DNA from: Clusia tigrina | Lineage: Eukaryota > Arthropoda > Insecta > Diptera > Clusiidae | Reading direction: 5' to 3' | DNA length: 64,000 nucleotides | Assembly (NCBI GenBank): GCA_920105625.2 | Contig: OV050032.1 | Span: 11,554,807-11,618,806 of the forward strand | Shown here: piece after piece, positions 12,010 through 24,728 of the stretch | Position numbering within the stretch: the stretch's first letter is position 1 | How the letters are laid out: each line of letters begins with the position of its first letter | Translations under genes and position numbers: made by a program | Notes under the pieces: generated by a model | Told to the model about the DNA's origin: nothing | What the model saw: the letters and a program-made list of their open reading frames with translations, nothing else | Databases searched by the model: none

Positions 12010-14141
12010 AGCAGAATAATCAGCTTGGGTTGGCGAGAATAGTTCATAATGGTCGTCGAGCTGGAGGTAGTGACTGCATGGCTTTGTCATCATCAGCCTG
12101 CGCTTTCCCTAAGTCCACTCCTCACTTGCAAGCTTTGCCAGCTGCCAGTTTTAATTTGATTTTAATTCTTCTGTGTGGGGGCCTTTCCGCTCGAATCATT
12201 TGGATTTCATTTGGCTTTCAGTTGGCTCAGATACGAGTACTCTTCTGTTAGTTTGCAAATTTGCTTTGCTGGGTGATTGTGTGAGTATGCTGCATACACC
12301 CTGTATTCGTGGATTGGTGGACGTGTTCTTTGGTTTTACCTTCTGTTGTTACCTCGTCTGTACTGCGATTTCCTGTTGCAATTGAATGAAGCCTTCAAAG
12401 ATATTATTCCCCGAACTACAAAAAGAAAACGGGAGAATAAAAATGCAAATTAAAACTTGAATAGAAGCTTAAAGGTATCATTCATTGAAGCAAGCAATCT
12501 TCAAAAATTGCATATTTTGTATGAAACAAACAGTAACGGGATAATAATAAAAAAACAAAGAATACTTGGAATGAAGGCGTAGCGTCTGTGATAGCTATTG
12601 AACGTCATACCGCTACCTTGCCCGTAGCCCGCTCATCACTTTGCTTACTTTGGCCATATACTTCCCTTAGCCACAACTTGTAAATGGACAGTCCGCGATC
12701 CCAGAGTTGGTCGAAAGTCCATCAACATCCTCGAACACAGATCGGAGGGTAATTGTATCAATCTCATTGAAGGAATAAATCTCGTCTTAATATCAGCAAG
12801 GATTTATTAAGGCAGAATATAGCTGAATTCTAAGATATTCGACTCGGAATGAAAATTTATACTTGCATTAGGGTCCTACAAGACTACTTGAAATCTGCAG
12901 CTACGATTTCTGATTTGGAACACCAGAATCTTACCGCGCGGCACTCTCAAACGCCGCTGACTGAGTTATGTACAATTCTTTTTAATTTTAATGATCATCG
13001 TATTAAATTTTGTTTTTTTATCTTGTATGATGCCGTTGGTTTAATAGCGAACCTGGCAGTCTTGTTGGCAACCCATTTTTTGGGTAGTTCCAGTGTCCTA
13101 CAAAGCAAGTTTCCCTAATAAATCTTCTACTGGTCCCAATTTATAAATACATGCCAATTGTGGGTGTGGTGGTCGATAGATTCCTCACATATTTTGCATT
13201 GAATTTTGAATGGACCAAATGGACTGATGGACGGACAGGTGAATATGAATAAATCGATTCGGGAAGGCGACCCTGATTAAGTAACTGATTCACAGACCAT
13301 TAGATAGGGCTTTAGCAGGTAAACCATTTTTAGATACAGACTGGAATAATACCCGCGTCTGATTTGCTCTAGACTTGCAGTCGCTAAGTCCCTTATTTTC
13401 TAGAAATGTGGCAGCATTGGCAACAAATGTTCTGAAAAATTCATATTTTTATATGAAAAATTGGTCTAATCTATACACAAAATTGGACTTATGAGGAAAA
13501 TAAACGATATTTAGCGAGTTAGCGGCTAATAAAAATCAAAGCAAACGAATGTTGAATGATTAAATGCAATTGAAATAGGAGTATTTTGAAGTGCCTTAGC
13601 GAATGCTTCAATTGAATCGCTGTATGAATTCCAATAGCAGGATTGTAGTTGCGTGTGCTGGCGCACAATGCAGTTGCACTCGTAATGAAATTAAATGAAA
13701 TCAGAATACGCACACGAGTCATTATGCGTGCACGCAACTGCTCGTAACTAGACGCAGTCGAACCCGTGCAGTATTAATGCAGCATGTGAAAAGTTAAAGA
13801 CCACAGCCAGAGACATGGTTGCACCAGTGGGACAGGCGGAGGGAGGGACACGCGTTGAACGCGCCACACTCTGCGCTGAGTGTGTGCTGCACGCATGTCT
13901 TCGCAATGAAAAGCATTCAACAAGAAGACGAAACAAGTGCATTGACACTTGCAGTCCGTCGGCTCTGCGCCTTGGCACTTGAGCAGTGTGCACTGTGCTT
14001 GCTGTGATTTTCAATGCGGCCTGGCTATGCATTATCGCTCATTCGCCACAGCAGAGGTGGGTCTGCGACTGCGACTTAGGCCGAGACAGAGTCCGCAACA
14101 GAAACACACAGAGCAGACAGAATGAAGAATGCAGATTGTGG

Positions 14142-14144
<3 letters not shown>

Positions 14145-14172
<28 letters not shown>
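14145..14172. repeat. (AG)14 microsatellite
   Basis: Fourteen uninterrupted AG units. In flies such GA tracts can bind GAGA factor; that role here is only a possibility. Confidence 0.95.
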
Positions 14173-14176
<4 letters not shown>

Positions 14177-14615
14177 GCAAGGAACATAATCAAAATGGAG
14201 TGCGGAAGACAGCTGATCTTGCAAACAAACAAACGCAGCCAAGTTTAATACGATTAATGAATGCACTGCGTCCAGTGCTGTGCAGGGCCTCAACACACAC
14301 CTACACGCAACCACATAGCAACACGCACACATTCCACCATTACTACTGTTGGTTGGCTGGCCGGCAGGCTGACTAACTGACTGGACTTACTGCCGCCTTG
14401 GATGCGTTCCGCGTACCACGAACTATGCAACCCGGTACACACTCGCAACAGTGGCAGCAGGCAGTTAGGAAGGTAACCAGGGAGGTAGGCCGGCGGCAGT
14501 AAAGAGAAGACCCTAAAGCCACACAAGCTCACACAAATCGCTGTCTCAACTGGCCAGTCAGCCAGCACGTCCCTGCGTTCGTCCACTAACGTCTACGTCA
14601 ACATCGGCCTGCCTA

Positions 14616-14631
14616 CCAGCCAGCCAGGCAA

Positions 14632-14671
<40 letters not shown>

Positions 14672-14689
14672 GCAGTCAGTCAGTCAGTC
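14616..14689. repeat. (CCAG)n to (CAGT)n repeat
   Basis: About twelve CCAG units pass into CAGT units. A related array occurs at 33905-33930. Confidence 0.9.
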
Positions 14690-16190
14690 GGCTCGAGAAG
14701 CGAATGAACTCTTTCCGTAGCGTACACGCGTATGTATTTTGAGTGCCATAACTGGAAAATCACAGAATGCAGAATGTAGAATGAAGAAAGACCGAATCAT
14801 GTGTGCAAGCGAAACACGAAAAGAATGCAAGGAACTTGCGTACCCCATCATTGATCGGAGTAAAAGCAAGGAAGTGTAGCGCGCAGGCAAGTATAACTAA
14901 CTATACAGGTTTAGTTCGGTTTGGTATGCACTTGCAGCATAGCATCGGACACTGAAAACTTTGATTTGTGCATTAAAGCAATTAATACAAAAAGAAAGGA
15001 TCGAGTTGGACCAAATTTAACCATCTCCAATCAACGCCTGCATTAATCCGTAGAGGGATCTTTATGCGGACAGCTACACAAAATGCTGCCTGTATGACAC
15101 GCGACAAATGCGGAAGCCACGAAACTCTTAATGAGTAACTAGTGATGATGTCCAATAGGGCAAATCGGACGCTTGCCAATTGCTGCCAAACCTGCTTCAG
15201 GGATTCTTTGGAGTTGCCACTTGTACGTGTTCGCACACATGCCATTACATGATATTGGCACTTATTATGACAGCTACTAACAAAGCACTATTATACAATG
15301 TTGCTGTATCCTGGCAGCTTTTCAATCTGAACTTTTAAAGCGAACAACAACAATACTCATACAATATAAACTGATCTACCTAAGTTTGATTCTTACATAA
15401 AACACAATGAACTAAAGAGTTCTTCCCTTTTCTCACCATCTTCTTAAATAACCGTGTTTTGGCACCACAAATGTAATATTGGATCTGAAACTGGCATTAG
15501 CTGTCATCAGCCAAAGCCGTTGAGGTCAAACTAAGGCTGAATTTTCTACATACAGCAAACTAGAACCACACTAATTACAGGCAGCAAAAATTTTTCGAAG
15601 ATTTATGCCGAGTAAACTTATCAGTAAATTCATTGAAGACTTGGATATCATTCCCTACAAAACCAAAAAAAAAACCAATAATTCTCCATTTGAAAATTTC
15701 GAAAGTAGTGCTTGCAATCCGTACCATACCTGCAGCTCAGCTTCAAATCACAAATAAAATTTGTTCTCAACGGAGCACCAGAAAGAAAACAAATCACCTG
15801 AATTATAGTCATAGAGTATTTGCAGAGTCCCAGTGGGTCCCATTCATTTGTCCTTTTCCCAAAACATGTCATTAAACAGGAACAAAATGTTTAAGCTTTC
15901 AAATCGAACTCTCTTTGCCAATCCCGAATGTATTTTATTCCGATTTTGCTCCCTTGGATGTTCGTAAAATAAATCTACAAGAGTATACGCAGGTCAGCGG
16001 CGGCCTGCCAACCTAATTTCAAAGGGTATTTAGTATAAATACCATCAATACCAGATCATCGTTCGCCTCTCACCCACTCTCACATCGTTCTCCACTAAAG
16101 TGAGTGACCGCATCTGAAAGCATCTCTACTAGACACGCCTTGCCAAATCTTTGAATGCCAATTTAACAAAACGATAGAAATCTACGAGGA

Positions 16191-16219
<29 letters not shown>
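16191..16219. repeat. (TG)14 microsatellite
   Basis: Uninterrupted TG tract. Confidence 0.95.
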
Positions 16220-16221
<2 letters not shown>

Positions 16222-17626
16222 ATGAGAGAGAAATGGTGTGGAGTTCCGAAAAAGTAGGCTCATAAATAATAAACATATACATAAATACAGTTTGCGCTCC
16301 AGCTTATTATGTTGTTGCTGTTCCCATTCCCGTTGTTGTTGCTGTTGCTGTTGCTGTTGTTGCCTCGGTTTCTGGGGCTCATCATTATTATGACGAAATT
16401 GAAACGAACAGCGACGCCGTTAATAGTTCAACGAACGGAATTTGTGGCTAGCCCCCTGAGCCGAGCCGAGCCGAACTGAGCTGAACAGAACAGAACATAA
16501 CAGAAAATAACAGAGTTGAGTTCCTTCTGAAATCGGAGTCAATCACTCCTTCCTTCGGTTGCCGGTGCTTGGCGCTGCTTCCACATATTTTGAACATCGG
16601 CGACTGGCGGCTGAGCGGCTTGGTTGGGCTTGCTTGCTTGCTGGTTAGTCGGCGGGTTGGCTGTTTGTTGCGGTCATTGATCGTGCGGTTTAGTGCGTTG
16701 ATGACGACAAACACTCACAGCCAACAACTACAACAAAAAGAAATGATAATAAAAAGTTGTTGGTGCTGGCTGGTTTGCTCATCCACTGGCAACCGCTCGC
16801 TTACTTACTTGCTTACTCTTAATATACTTTTTTTGTTGGGATTTTTATTATTTTATACGTATTTTGTTGTTTTTTATATTTGCTTTTCAACAATTCCCCG
16901 CGTTCAGTTGGGAGAGGCGCAAACGAGAATTGTTCTCCTTAAATATTCGACACGAAAGCGTTTATTGTGTGCAAGATTCAAAAAACTGAAAGTGCAAAGG
17001 TGTGGCAGCGTTGCAGAAATCCCATCGTACTCAATTGGTGGGGCATTGCGAAGTGGCCATTTATGCCAGCCAATTCGATTTGGTCGTTCACACTTTTTTG
17101 CTAGCCTGCTGCTACGTGTTCGCCTTCGTCGCAGTCTTCATCGGCGTCTGCTGCGAGGCATGTGCTGTAACCCTGCTAATTTGTATCATTAGCTCAATCG
17201 ATTGCCGTTCTTTTACTATTTACGGTTGGGTACTTCTGAATGGGAATTAGTGTCGACCACTGATCACTCATTCGCTCACCGGTTCCCTGGTTGGCCTGCC
17301 CGACCATTGATCTCTTTGGTGTGTTCGGTTGCTTCTTCGTCTTATCGGATTTATTCTGTGCCTTCTTCTTATGCTTTTGAGTGTGCTTGCGTTGGCTCTG
17401 TTTCCTATTCTGGTGATCGTTCTAGTTTTGGCCAATTTCTACTCGTGATATAATAAATGTTTTCTTTTCGCTCTGATTTTGGTTGCTTTTGTTTATTTTA
17501 GTTTTTGCATTTTTATTATGTTTGTCACTAATTGCATTTATCTTTTATCTAAATGGAGTATCTTGGTGAGCACGAAAAATACGCCTAATTGCAAACAAAA
17601 TCACAGCTGCAAGGCAAATGCAAATA

Positions 17627-17655
17627 CAGTGAAACCTCCTATTAACGGGAACCGG
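17627..17655 (+). repeat. pogo/Tigger-like terminal repeat relic
   Basis: TA followed by CAGTGAAACCTCCTATTAAC is the usual start of pogo/Tigger-type elements in animals (CAGTGRAACCTC...TTAACGG). No inverted partner was found in the following 3 kb, so it is a solo end. Confidence 0.35.
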
Positions 17656-17775
17656 CGGTGCCACCTTTTTAAGAACATGTTTTGTAGATATTCGATGAAT
17701 CTCCCAAATTTACTGCAATCTTATTATTAATTAAGCACTATTTTATTGTTATAATACCCAGAATTCGATTAATTT

Positions 17776-17979
17776 CTATTCTAGAATTCTAGAAAGGGAT
17801 ACGCAGCGTTGCGTCTCTAGGTCAAGCGCCTGGGCGAGTGCGGTTGGCATGTCTTGGGGGCCTTTCGAATAAATAATATTCCCAATTGCGGGATGAAGAC
17901 CTGAAATAAATGTGAGGAGCGCATCTGTCCTATACTTTTTTAGCATTGCATCGATCAGTTCTTGATTGTCATTTTCCAT
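17776..17979 (-). mobile_element. LTR-retrotransposon gag fragment
   Basis: A 67-codon minus-strand frame contains YRTDALLTFISGLHPAIGNI and KGPQDMPTALAQALDLE, which resemble the capsid region of Ty3/gypsy-type Gag (ALLTFxxGL ... P.tL.eAl..A..lE). Only this short piece is left; no pol, LTR or primer site seen. The identification rests on pattern alone. Confidence 0.5.
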
Positions 17980-20059
17980 GATGAAATGAGTGCATTATCT
18001 AGAAAACGGGGTATTTTCGTAACCAACACCATGACCCAAATAACCGTTTATCGGCTTTAATTTTATTTCTCAAATATGAGTAGTGTTATTATACCCCACT
18101 CAACGGAAAGATAATCCAATTGAGCGGTATTCCTCAAATATTTTATTTTTATTAATTCATTGATGGTGCCAGTCTAGAGGATGGAGATCAGCCAAGATTT
18201 ACTATATGCTGCTTTGTCTTTGTTCATTGTATAGATAATTTTGATTTATTTGTACAGCTCTTTCTCTGTATAGTCTGCTTCCTGACTTACTCGCAATTAT
18301 TTGCTGGAATATTTCGGCACCACAAATGCTAATTTACAGGCAATCTGTATTCATAGCTCCCAAAATGAACTAGTTTAATATATTGTTCTGTAAGTAAGTA
18401 TTCATCAACTAGCAATGCATAACTATTTATTTTATTTATCTTCGTAGTTTGTAATAGATGTGGAAATACTCATAGTTTATTGACATAACCAAGCATCATA
18501 TTTTATTTGAATTTGTTAAACGATTGATTCAGTATCTACACCACAAAGACTCTCCGAAGATTTCCCCTCAGTGTTTCGGTTAACCTTAGAAGAACTCTCA
18601 CACGAAATACAAAGAAACTCGTAGAAGAAAAATAAATGTTCGAGTGCAATAATACATGATATAAACGGTTTGATCCACTTCACAATTCAGCCCATTCGTT
18701 AACGTAATCAAGGTTAGTGATCAAGTAGTTGGGATAGTCTTCGCCAGCTTGGCCTAGTAACAAGTTCAAAGTGCACAAGACTTCAAAGAAGCATTTGTGC
18801 TATACCACTACTTTGCCTCTCTGTAGCACAACACTTGAAGTAGTTCATTCTACCACCACATATTCGAAAGGGTGTTACTACATACAATCACACAACAAAT
18901 GTGAACATTGCCCATCACAATGCTCCTGTTTAAAAAATTCTTGAAGCTAAATAAAAGCGATGCCTTCTTACGATTGTCCTCTCGCTGCTCGGATAACGAA
19001 GTTTTCTGCTGGGAGTGAGACCAAAAACGCACGCAATATCCACTGCAATTCTGCAATTACGCTGCGAGAACGATAAATAATGTAATAATCTACTTAAGAG
19101 CAGTTGCAGTGGGGGAAGAAGCTCATTTTCAACTTTCATATACCATGTACGTACTCGTATTGCCACCTGCTGCCATTTGCGAGTGTGTCCTTCTGGCCTA
19201 CTTTATCCTGCCTCGCTGCATTAGGCACTTTGCGCTTGCTCGTACATCAGTCGAGCGCTGTCACGTTGTGGTCCGTTGTACACTGTATTCCACACATAGC
19301 AGCCATAAATTATGTTTACTAAGTAGCCCCATACACACATACACACACTCACACACACAGAGTAGGTATAATTCAATTGCTTTCCAATTTCAAAGAACAG
19401 GATGTGCACTCTAATTAATCAAATGCATTAGGAGCTCAGTTCTGCAGTGGAGATGACTTTCCAACTGGCAATGCACGCGCTGCTTTGGCATCTTTCTTCA
19501 TCTTGCCAGTTCACAACAAACAGTTGCACGCTCTATCACATACTTACTTACAGAAGTATAGATTGAAATAGTTCAGCTTGAAAGTTTCAAATTGGAATGC
19601 CCGCTACCAAAGTTTAAAAAGTGGCATAATCTGGTGAGCGTTGTGATGTATGTAGTTGGAAACACAATGATTTTTACTCAGCAGATGGACTGCAAAATTG
19701 TCTCTCTCCAACCAATGACACCCTATAATATCTCATATAACCGCCACTGGTTCTATTAAGCTCCGATAGGAATGTGTGGCCAAGTGATTCAGGGTTGACT
19801 CCTGCCGGTGGCAAAAAATAACAAACTCGAAAGTATTTGACACTCATTTTGACAATTTGTCTATCAAGAAATAAGGCCGCGTGGCATTTTCATTTGTTTT
19901 TATTCCAATTCTCTGAAAACGATGAAAGTAGATACGATAAATCAGTGCAGTCGCACAGTGTTTGTACTTCCCAAAAGGAGACGCAACAACAGGTCTGGAC
20001 ACATATACTCGTATACGAGACTGAGCAGTAAAGCGGTTTGTAACAGAATTAAAACTAAT
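17980..20059. other. no gene seen
   Basis: AT-rich sequence. Near 19790-19830 GGTTGACTCCTGCCGG is B-box-like and may mark another SINE relic. A CA tract lies at 19330-19360. Confidence 0.5.
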
Positions 20060-20330
20060 ATTTTGACTTCCTAAAAGCAATTTTTCAATATATTCTGCCG
20101 TAAGCTGAATGCCATGCAGTTTCGAGAATTGAACATCCGGGAAATAGACATTTTCGACGTTGATGACGTCATTATTGGAATTATATTGTTTCCCAACTAC
20201 AGCATTTTTCCGTTTTGGAATCAGGTGAAAGACTACCGCACTCAAATTTGAATAATAGGGTGGGTGTTCCATCTTACTGAACCTCAAGTAGGTCAATTTT
20301 TGTGCATGTGCATGGTGGACAAAATTTTTG
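20060..20330 (-). mobile_element. mariner transposase C-terminal fossil
   Basis: Within a 196-codon open frame on the minus strand, residues 41-122 follow the mariner C-terminal third: HAHAQKL, MEHPPYYSNLSAVVFHL (the usual HPPYSPDLAPSDYHLF), KQYNSNNDVI and ENVYFPD. The catalytic third Asp of the D34D triad (in SPDLAPSD) is replaced. The open frame continues outside this similarity by chance. No inverted repeats found. Confidence 0.65.
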
Positions 20331-20927
20331 ATTCTAGTTCCACTGTGACACTCAGAATTTACGTCCGTGTATAACTCGAAATCTGTCCAGGATTTATGAA
20401 CTAAATTTGACATGAGGCCATCTACGGGAACCATAAAAAACCCCGTACATATCTTTAAGTTTCAGTGGTCAACGTTGTCCTCGTTAAACTCGCATCCTCA
20501 ATATGCATATTACTACTATGTATGTAGTATCGGTATCTCGCAGTCGGTATAAGTCGACTGTAGTCGTATTTAATTTGTGCACAGAAAACCGAATGAAATT
20601 GACTTAGTTATGACACAGTGTAAACGCAGCCAATTTCTTCTGATTTGCGGCAAACTGTTTCCGACCCTATTTCTAATCGTGGCTTCATGAAGAAAATGTT
20701 GTTTTTAAGTTTCCTAAGTTTTTCGTGTTTGCTGCTTATCCTCGTATTCCTCGTATTTTGGCCATAAAAACCACAGCAAAGTCAGGCATGCACATTGGTA
20801 TAAATTTGGTGTTTTATTATAAATCTTCCAAGCGTTCTAAACAAACGGCCATCCGTCCGCCTTTAAATGGAGGACCATGTCTTTTGACCTGCACTTTGTG
20901 TACAGAGTGGGGATGTCTGACTCTATT

Positions 20928-20929
<2 letters not shown>

Positions 20930-20978
<49 letters not shown>

Positions 20979-20990
20979 CTGTGTGTGTGC
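20930..20990. repeat. compound (TA)n(TG)n microsatellite
   Basis: About 17 TA units run into about 12 TG units with one TC interruption. Confidence 0.95.
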
Positions 20991-21299
20991 AGAAGAGCAT
21001 AAAAATTACTCAGAAGATTTTTTTCTTATTACACTCGTGCAATTATTGGTCGGTGCAGTTGACGCTGCTGGCTCTGCCTCAACCTCTGCCTCTACCGCTG
21101 CTGCTACAGATTTTGTTGTTATTGTTGTTGTTATTGGTGTCAATGCCTCACGTTGCGGCGATTTTTTTATCAGCCAGCCACCGACCGCAGGAGCGTTAAT
21201 TTTTAATGCAAAATTGTTACTTTTTTCCTCATTTTTTAATATCACATTTTTTGTTTTATTATTTTTGTTTTTTGTTTGTTTGTGGTAACCAAATTTAGC

Positions 21300-21774
21300 C
21301 ACTTACATACATGCGGACATACAGAAATGAAACAAAAATAAAAATAACAAGTGAAGATCCAGAAGAAGAAAATAAGAAGATAATTGCAGTTCATAAACTA
21401 AATTAAAAAGTAACCGAATATAATAACAGTAACAAATTAAAAACAAAATTCATAAAAAAAAGAACAAAAAGATACCATGCATGCATTAATTCGCATACAT
21501 TAAAATAAAGTTAAAATCACCGCAAAACGTGAAACGGGAGTGCAGAGCATCGAGCAGAAATCTGACTAACAATCTGGCTTTGTGCGCCCTGATCGCTCCA
21601 CAGACGAATTGTATCCATTCTTCGCCCACCTGCGCTCGTTTCGTTCTGAGACAGTGTGCTCGCTGAAATTCATCCGTAATCGTGGATACCCAAAGCAGCT
21701 TATATTATGTGGATTATCCATCGACAGCATTGCTGTCGTCAAAAACAACCGCCGCCAGCACAGCCGCCACCGCC
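21300..21774 (+). promoter_or_regulatory. probable 5'UTR and promoter area of the Eip78C short isoform
   Basis: An A-rich, purine-skewed stretch (21330-21480) typical of fly 5'UTRs leads into a GC-richer block (21535-21774) that ends at the proposed ATG. The frame of that ATG is open back to a TGA at 21664, but there is no earlier in-frame ATG. I cannot place a transcription start. No clear TATA box was seen. Confidence 0.3.
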
Positions 21775-21832
21775 ATGCAGTGCGACCTACCAAGTAGTCT
21801 CCTCTGCGATAGCATAGCTTTGAGTGACAAAT
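21775..21832 (+). CDS. Eip78C: candidate alternative first coding exon of Eip78C (E78B-type start)
   Basis: An ATG in strong context (CCGCCATGC) opens 19 codons, MQCDLPSSLLCDSIALSDK, plus one base T. A consensus donor GTAAGC follows at 21833. Joining T to the first two bases CT at 42694 gives TCT (Ser) and then VRYGRVPKR in frame. This is the residue expected before the linker in the full receptor (SRDS-VRY). The joined product would be 358 aa with hinge and ligand-binding domain but no zinc fingers, like the truncated E78B isoform described in Drosophila. The region before the ATG (about 21540-21774) is GC-richer than its surroundings and looks like a 5'UTR. No other exon is seen in the 20.9 kb up to 42694. 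The assignment is inference from phase, context and splice signals; another gene could own this exon. Confidence 0.5.
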
Positions 21833-22346
21833 GTAAGCATTATCCCTATATAAGAGAATATATACATGCGTTAAAGATGTAAAATATCAGAAAAAGCCCA
21901 AATCGGATTATGCTAATACCAAATGATTCATATTGATACGATTCATATCTGTATCAATATCAACATTTTCCTAAATTAAGAGTAAAGGCCGCCAAAAATG
22001 GAATGACTTTTTATTTGGAACTTAAAAGAGAGAAAGAAAATAAAAAAAATTGGAGATATTGCTAATCTTAAAAAGACCCAGCAAACCATAGCAGACTTTT
22101 TATAGGAGCGTGTCCCCAATAAATTCAATTCCTGGTTAATTGATTTATATGTTGGTGATGAGCTGAGTCCAAAATATCACTATAATTCCAATTAATTAAT
22201 ATGTGGGGGTCTATGGCTTTATTTTAATTCATAAATGCCACTAGCTTGGCCGTGCTAGAAATTTGCAAGATTGCAATCATTTCTGCTACCACTCAACTAA
22301 CTGCATTATCAAATGATAATAATGTTTTTCCCCATTCCTGATAGTA

Positions 22347-22573
22347 GATTGATTGCTTGCAATTTCGCATTATGCGGTAATGAAAGTAATTCTTGGTTAT
22401 TTCATTACTTCAATCACTGCAATCAGTCACTCCCTACTTGAAGATTGTAGGAGAGGAGTTTCAATTCATGTTTGCTACTGCATGATTGATTGCAATTTCA
22501 CATTATGCGGTCATAAAAGTAAATCCTATTTCAACTGCTTCACGGCATAATGCACGATTGGAGAAATTGCGGA
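22347..22573. repeat. diverged direct repeat with inverted partial copy, enhancer-like
   Basis: GATTGATTGC...GCAATTTCGCATTATGCGGT (22347-22408) recurs as GATTGATTGCAATTTCACATTATGCGGT (22484-22539) about 135 bp on. A reversed partial version, with GCATTATGCCGT and CCGCAATTT on the minus strand, lies at 22542-22573. ATTGCAAT and CATTATGC resemble bZIP and homeodomain sites. Confidence 0.5.
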
Positions 22574-23042
22574 TTCATGAATACTCCTGCGGAAGAACAC
22601 CATTGCAGTCACAACTAACCTAACTTCATATTTGCAGGTGATCAGTTTTGACTGACTGACCGCAGTCATTTGCTGTGACTGCAATGCATATAAAACTAAG
22701 TGATTATAATCTTTTACGGTTTTGACAACATGCCATACTTAATCACAATTATCTTTTATGGCGTTTATTGTGTCAATTTAGCATGGTAGCAGGGCACCAG
22801 CAACAACACCAAAATTAGTAAAAATTCAGTAATTGAATGTATCTGGGATGGGGGTTACGTAGGTAGCACGTAGATTTTAATAATTGCATTATGATCGTAC
22901 ATAATTGAGAGGAAATTCGAACTGACCCTATTCAATTTGTAATCTTATCTAAATAGTCCGCCATTAGTGCATTACAGTACACCATATGCACAGACACTAC
23001 AGTGCATACATATACGTATGTGTGAGTATAGGTTTAACTTTA

Positions 23043-23045
<3 letters not shown>

Positions 23046-23113
<68 letters not shown>
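23046..23113. repeat. (GT)34 microsatellite
   Basis: The longest pure GT tract in the window. Confidence 0.97.
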
Positions 23114-23114
<1 letters not shown>

Positions 23115-24540
23115 GTGTACAGCAAATTGTGCCAACCAAATATAAGAGACATAACCTCGTTTTGGTATATACAAGTATGCAGCGCCTATCTCTGCTCCGG
23201 CTGGCATTTAATTCACCCATCAACAAATTAACAACTTCAACTCACTTAAATGATGATGAAAATATTGAGAAAAAATATATATAAAAAAAAATTAAATAGA
23301 AACTCGTAAAAGCACAGGCGAACACACCTCTGTCGTTTCCAACGCTGCTGCCACTACCAGTACCAATGCTGGTGCTAGTGCTGGTGCTGCTGCCGCTACT
23401 ATTGACGCTGTCGTCTATTCAAATTGAGGTCATTCATCCCGCTTCGTTAAGCTGACATAAGTGAATTACACCATACCACAACATACCACACCACACCACA
23501 GTGCAGCGCAGCAGAGTTTAGTTTAGTAATTCCGAGCGGTAGAGTCAGTTAGAGTAGATTTGTATGGAGTCAAACAACTGTGCTGGCGACTGACTGACTG
23601 ACTAACTGCCTGCCGGGCTGCCTGATTGACGGAATGGCTGACACACTATTCGTCGCTTTTCAGTACAGGCATGCACGTAAGTGCTCTCGGTGTTCCATGG
23701 CAACAGGGTAGGCAGCCAAAAGAAGAGAACCCATATACGCGAATAGAATTACCATATATCAAACTTAAAATACTGAATTGAGACTAAAGCTGACGCTGAT
23801 GCTGCTGCTGGTGGTGATGATAGTAATGGTAGTGATGGTAGTGATGGTGGTGATGATAGTGGTGGTGCTGGAACGGGCACTATTGCTCTAGCATAAAAGT
23901 CCAAAGAAACCAACAAACAACATAACAAACTCACGTACATTGGCATGCTTATGTACGATCACTTTGCACTGCGCTGCGGACTCACTCACTCGCGCCAGAG
24001 TGGCTGTGGGCAGCGGAGCAGCAAGTCAGGGATATTTGTGAGTGGCCATATCATGCCAAGAAGCATGTCACTGGTCAGCACAGGCACACACAGCCGTACG
24101 CTTGTGTATAGACAGGCTTTGAACTGAAAACATTTTCTATGCGAGCATTGACATTAATTGAATGAACTGAACATGCCGCAACTCAATGGGGTCTCTTTGT
24201 TTCCGTGGCTGCACAAATTGAGCTTAAGGCCGTTTTATCGAACAGGCAGTGCGTTTAGAAAACTGTTTGGGCAACGCTCATTATTAATCGAAATTAGGGT
24301 CAGAAAGCCCATCAAATTAAAGCGGTGGCAGAATCTTTTAACGTCACAACATTATACTCATAATACTCGTAATAATGCCATAAGCTTTTCTTTTCCTGTG
24401 AGTTTCTAGTTACTTAGAGAAAGAACGCATTAAGGATATATTGTTGTTATATATAATAGAATAGGTGTGGGGTAGGCCGGCGAACCGACGAAGAAGATGG
24501 CCATTGCACTATAAGCCTGGAAATATTTGTGGAAAGGGAA

Positions 24541-24728
24541 GATAGAGGCAAGGGGGAGATAGAGGAAAGGGGGAGATAGAGGAAAGGGGGAGATAGAGGA
24601 AAGGAGGAGATAGAGGAAAGGGGGAGATAGAGGAAAGGGGGAGATAGAGAAAAGGGGGAGATAAAGGCAACGGGGGAAATAGTGGAAAGGGGTAGATAGA
24701 GGAAAGGGGGAGATAGAGGAAAGGGAAG
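24541..24728. repeat. 17-bp minisatellite, about 11 copies
   Basis: Unit GATAGAGGAAAGGGGGA repeats at 17-bp spacing with a few point differences (GAGGCAA, GAGAAAA, AGTGGAA). The repeat is purine-only on the + strand. It occupies the 3' flank of the non-LTR fragment on the minus strand. Confidence 0.95.

Larger units (their letters stand above)
12010..17626. other. no coding gene; repeat-rich intron-like sequence
   Basis: A degenerate tract with GGACGGACAGGTG...AAATCGATTCGGG (about 13220-13265) resembles a sequence often found in fly LTR-element flanks. CAA/GTT repeats lie at 16300-16370. TCAGTT at 16904-16909 sits before a GC-richer leader and is a weak initiator candidate. No splice-consistent exon was found. 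Confidence 0.45.

Noticed and set aside
16569..17192. 207-codon + strand frame with hydrophobic stretches
   Set aside because: Leu/Arg-rich text from GTT- and CTT-rich non-coding DNA; no family motif, no splice support.
19844..20059. C-terminal part of the 196-codon frame beyond the mariner similarity
   Set aside because: Chance read-through; similarity ends near residue 122.
22967..23284. Open frames with long Cys-Val or Thr-His runs
   Set aside because: Translation of the (GT)34 microsatellite.
24541..24728. CRISPR-like regular repeat
   Set aside because: Head-to-tail 17-mers without spacers in a eukaryotic genome; a minisatellite.
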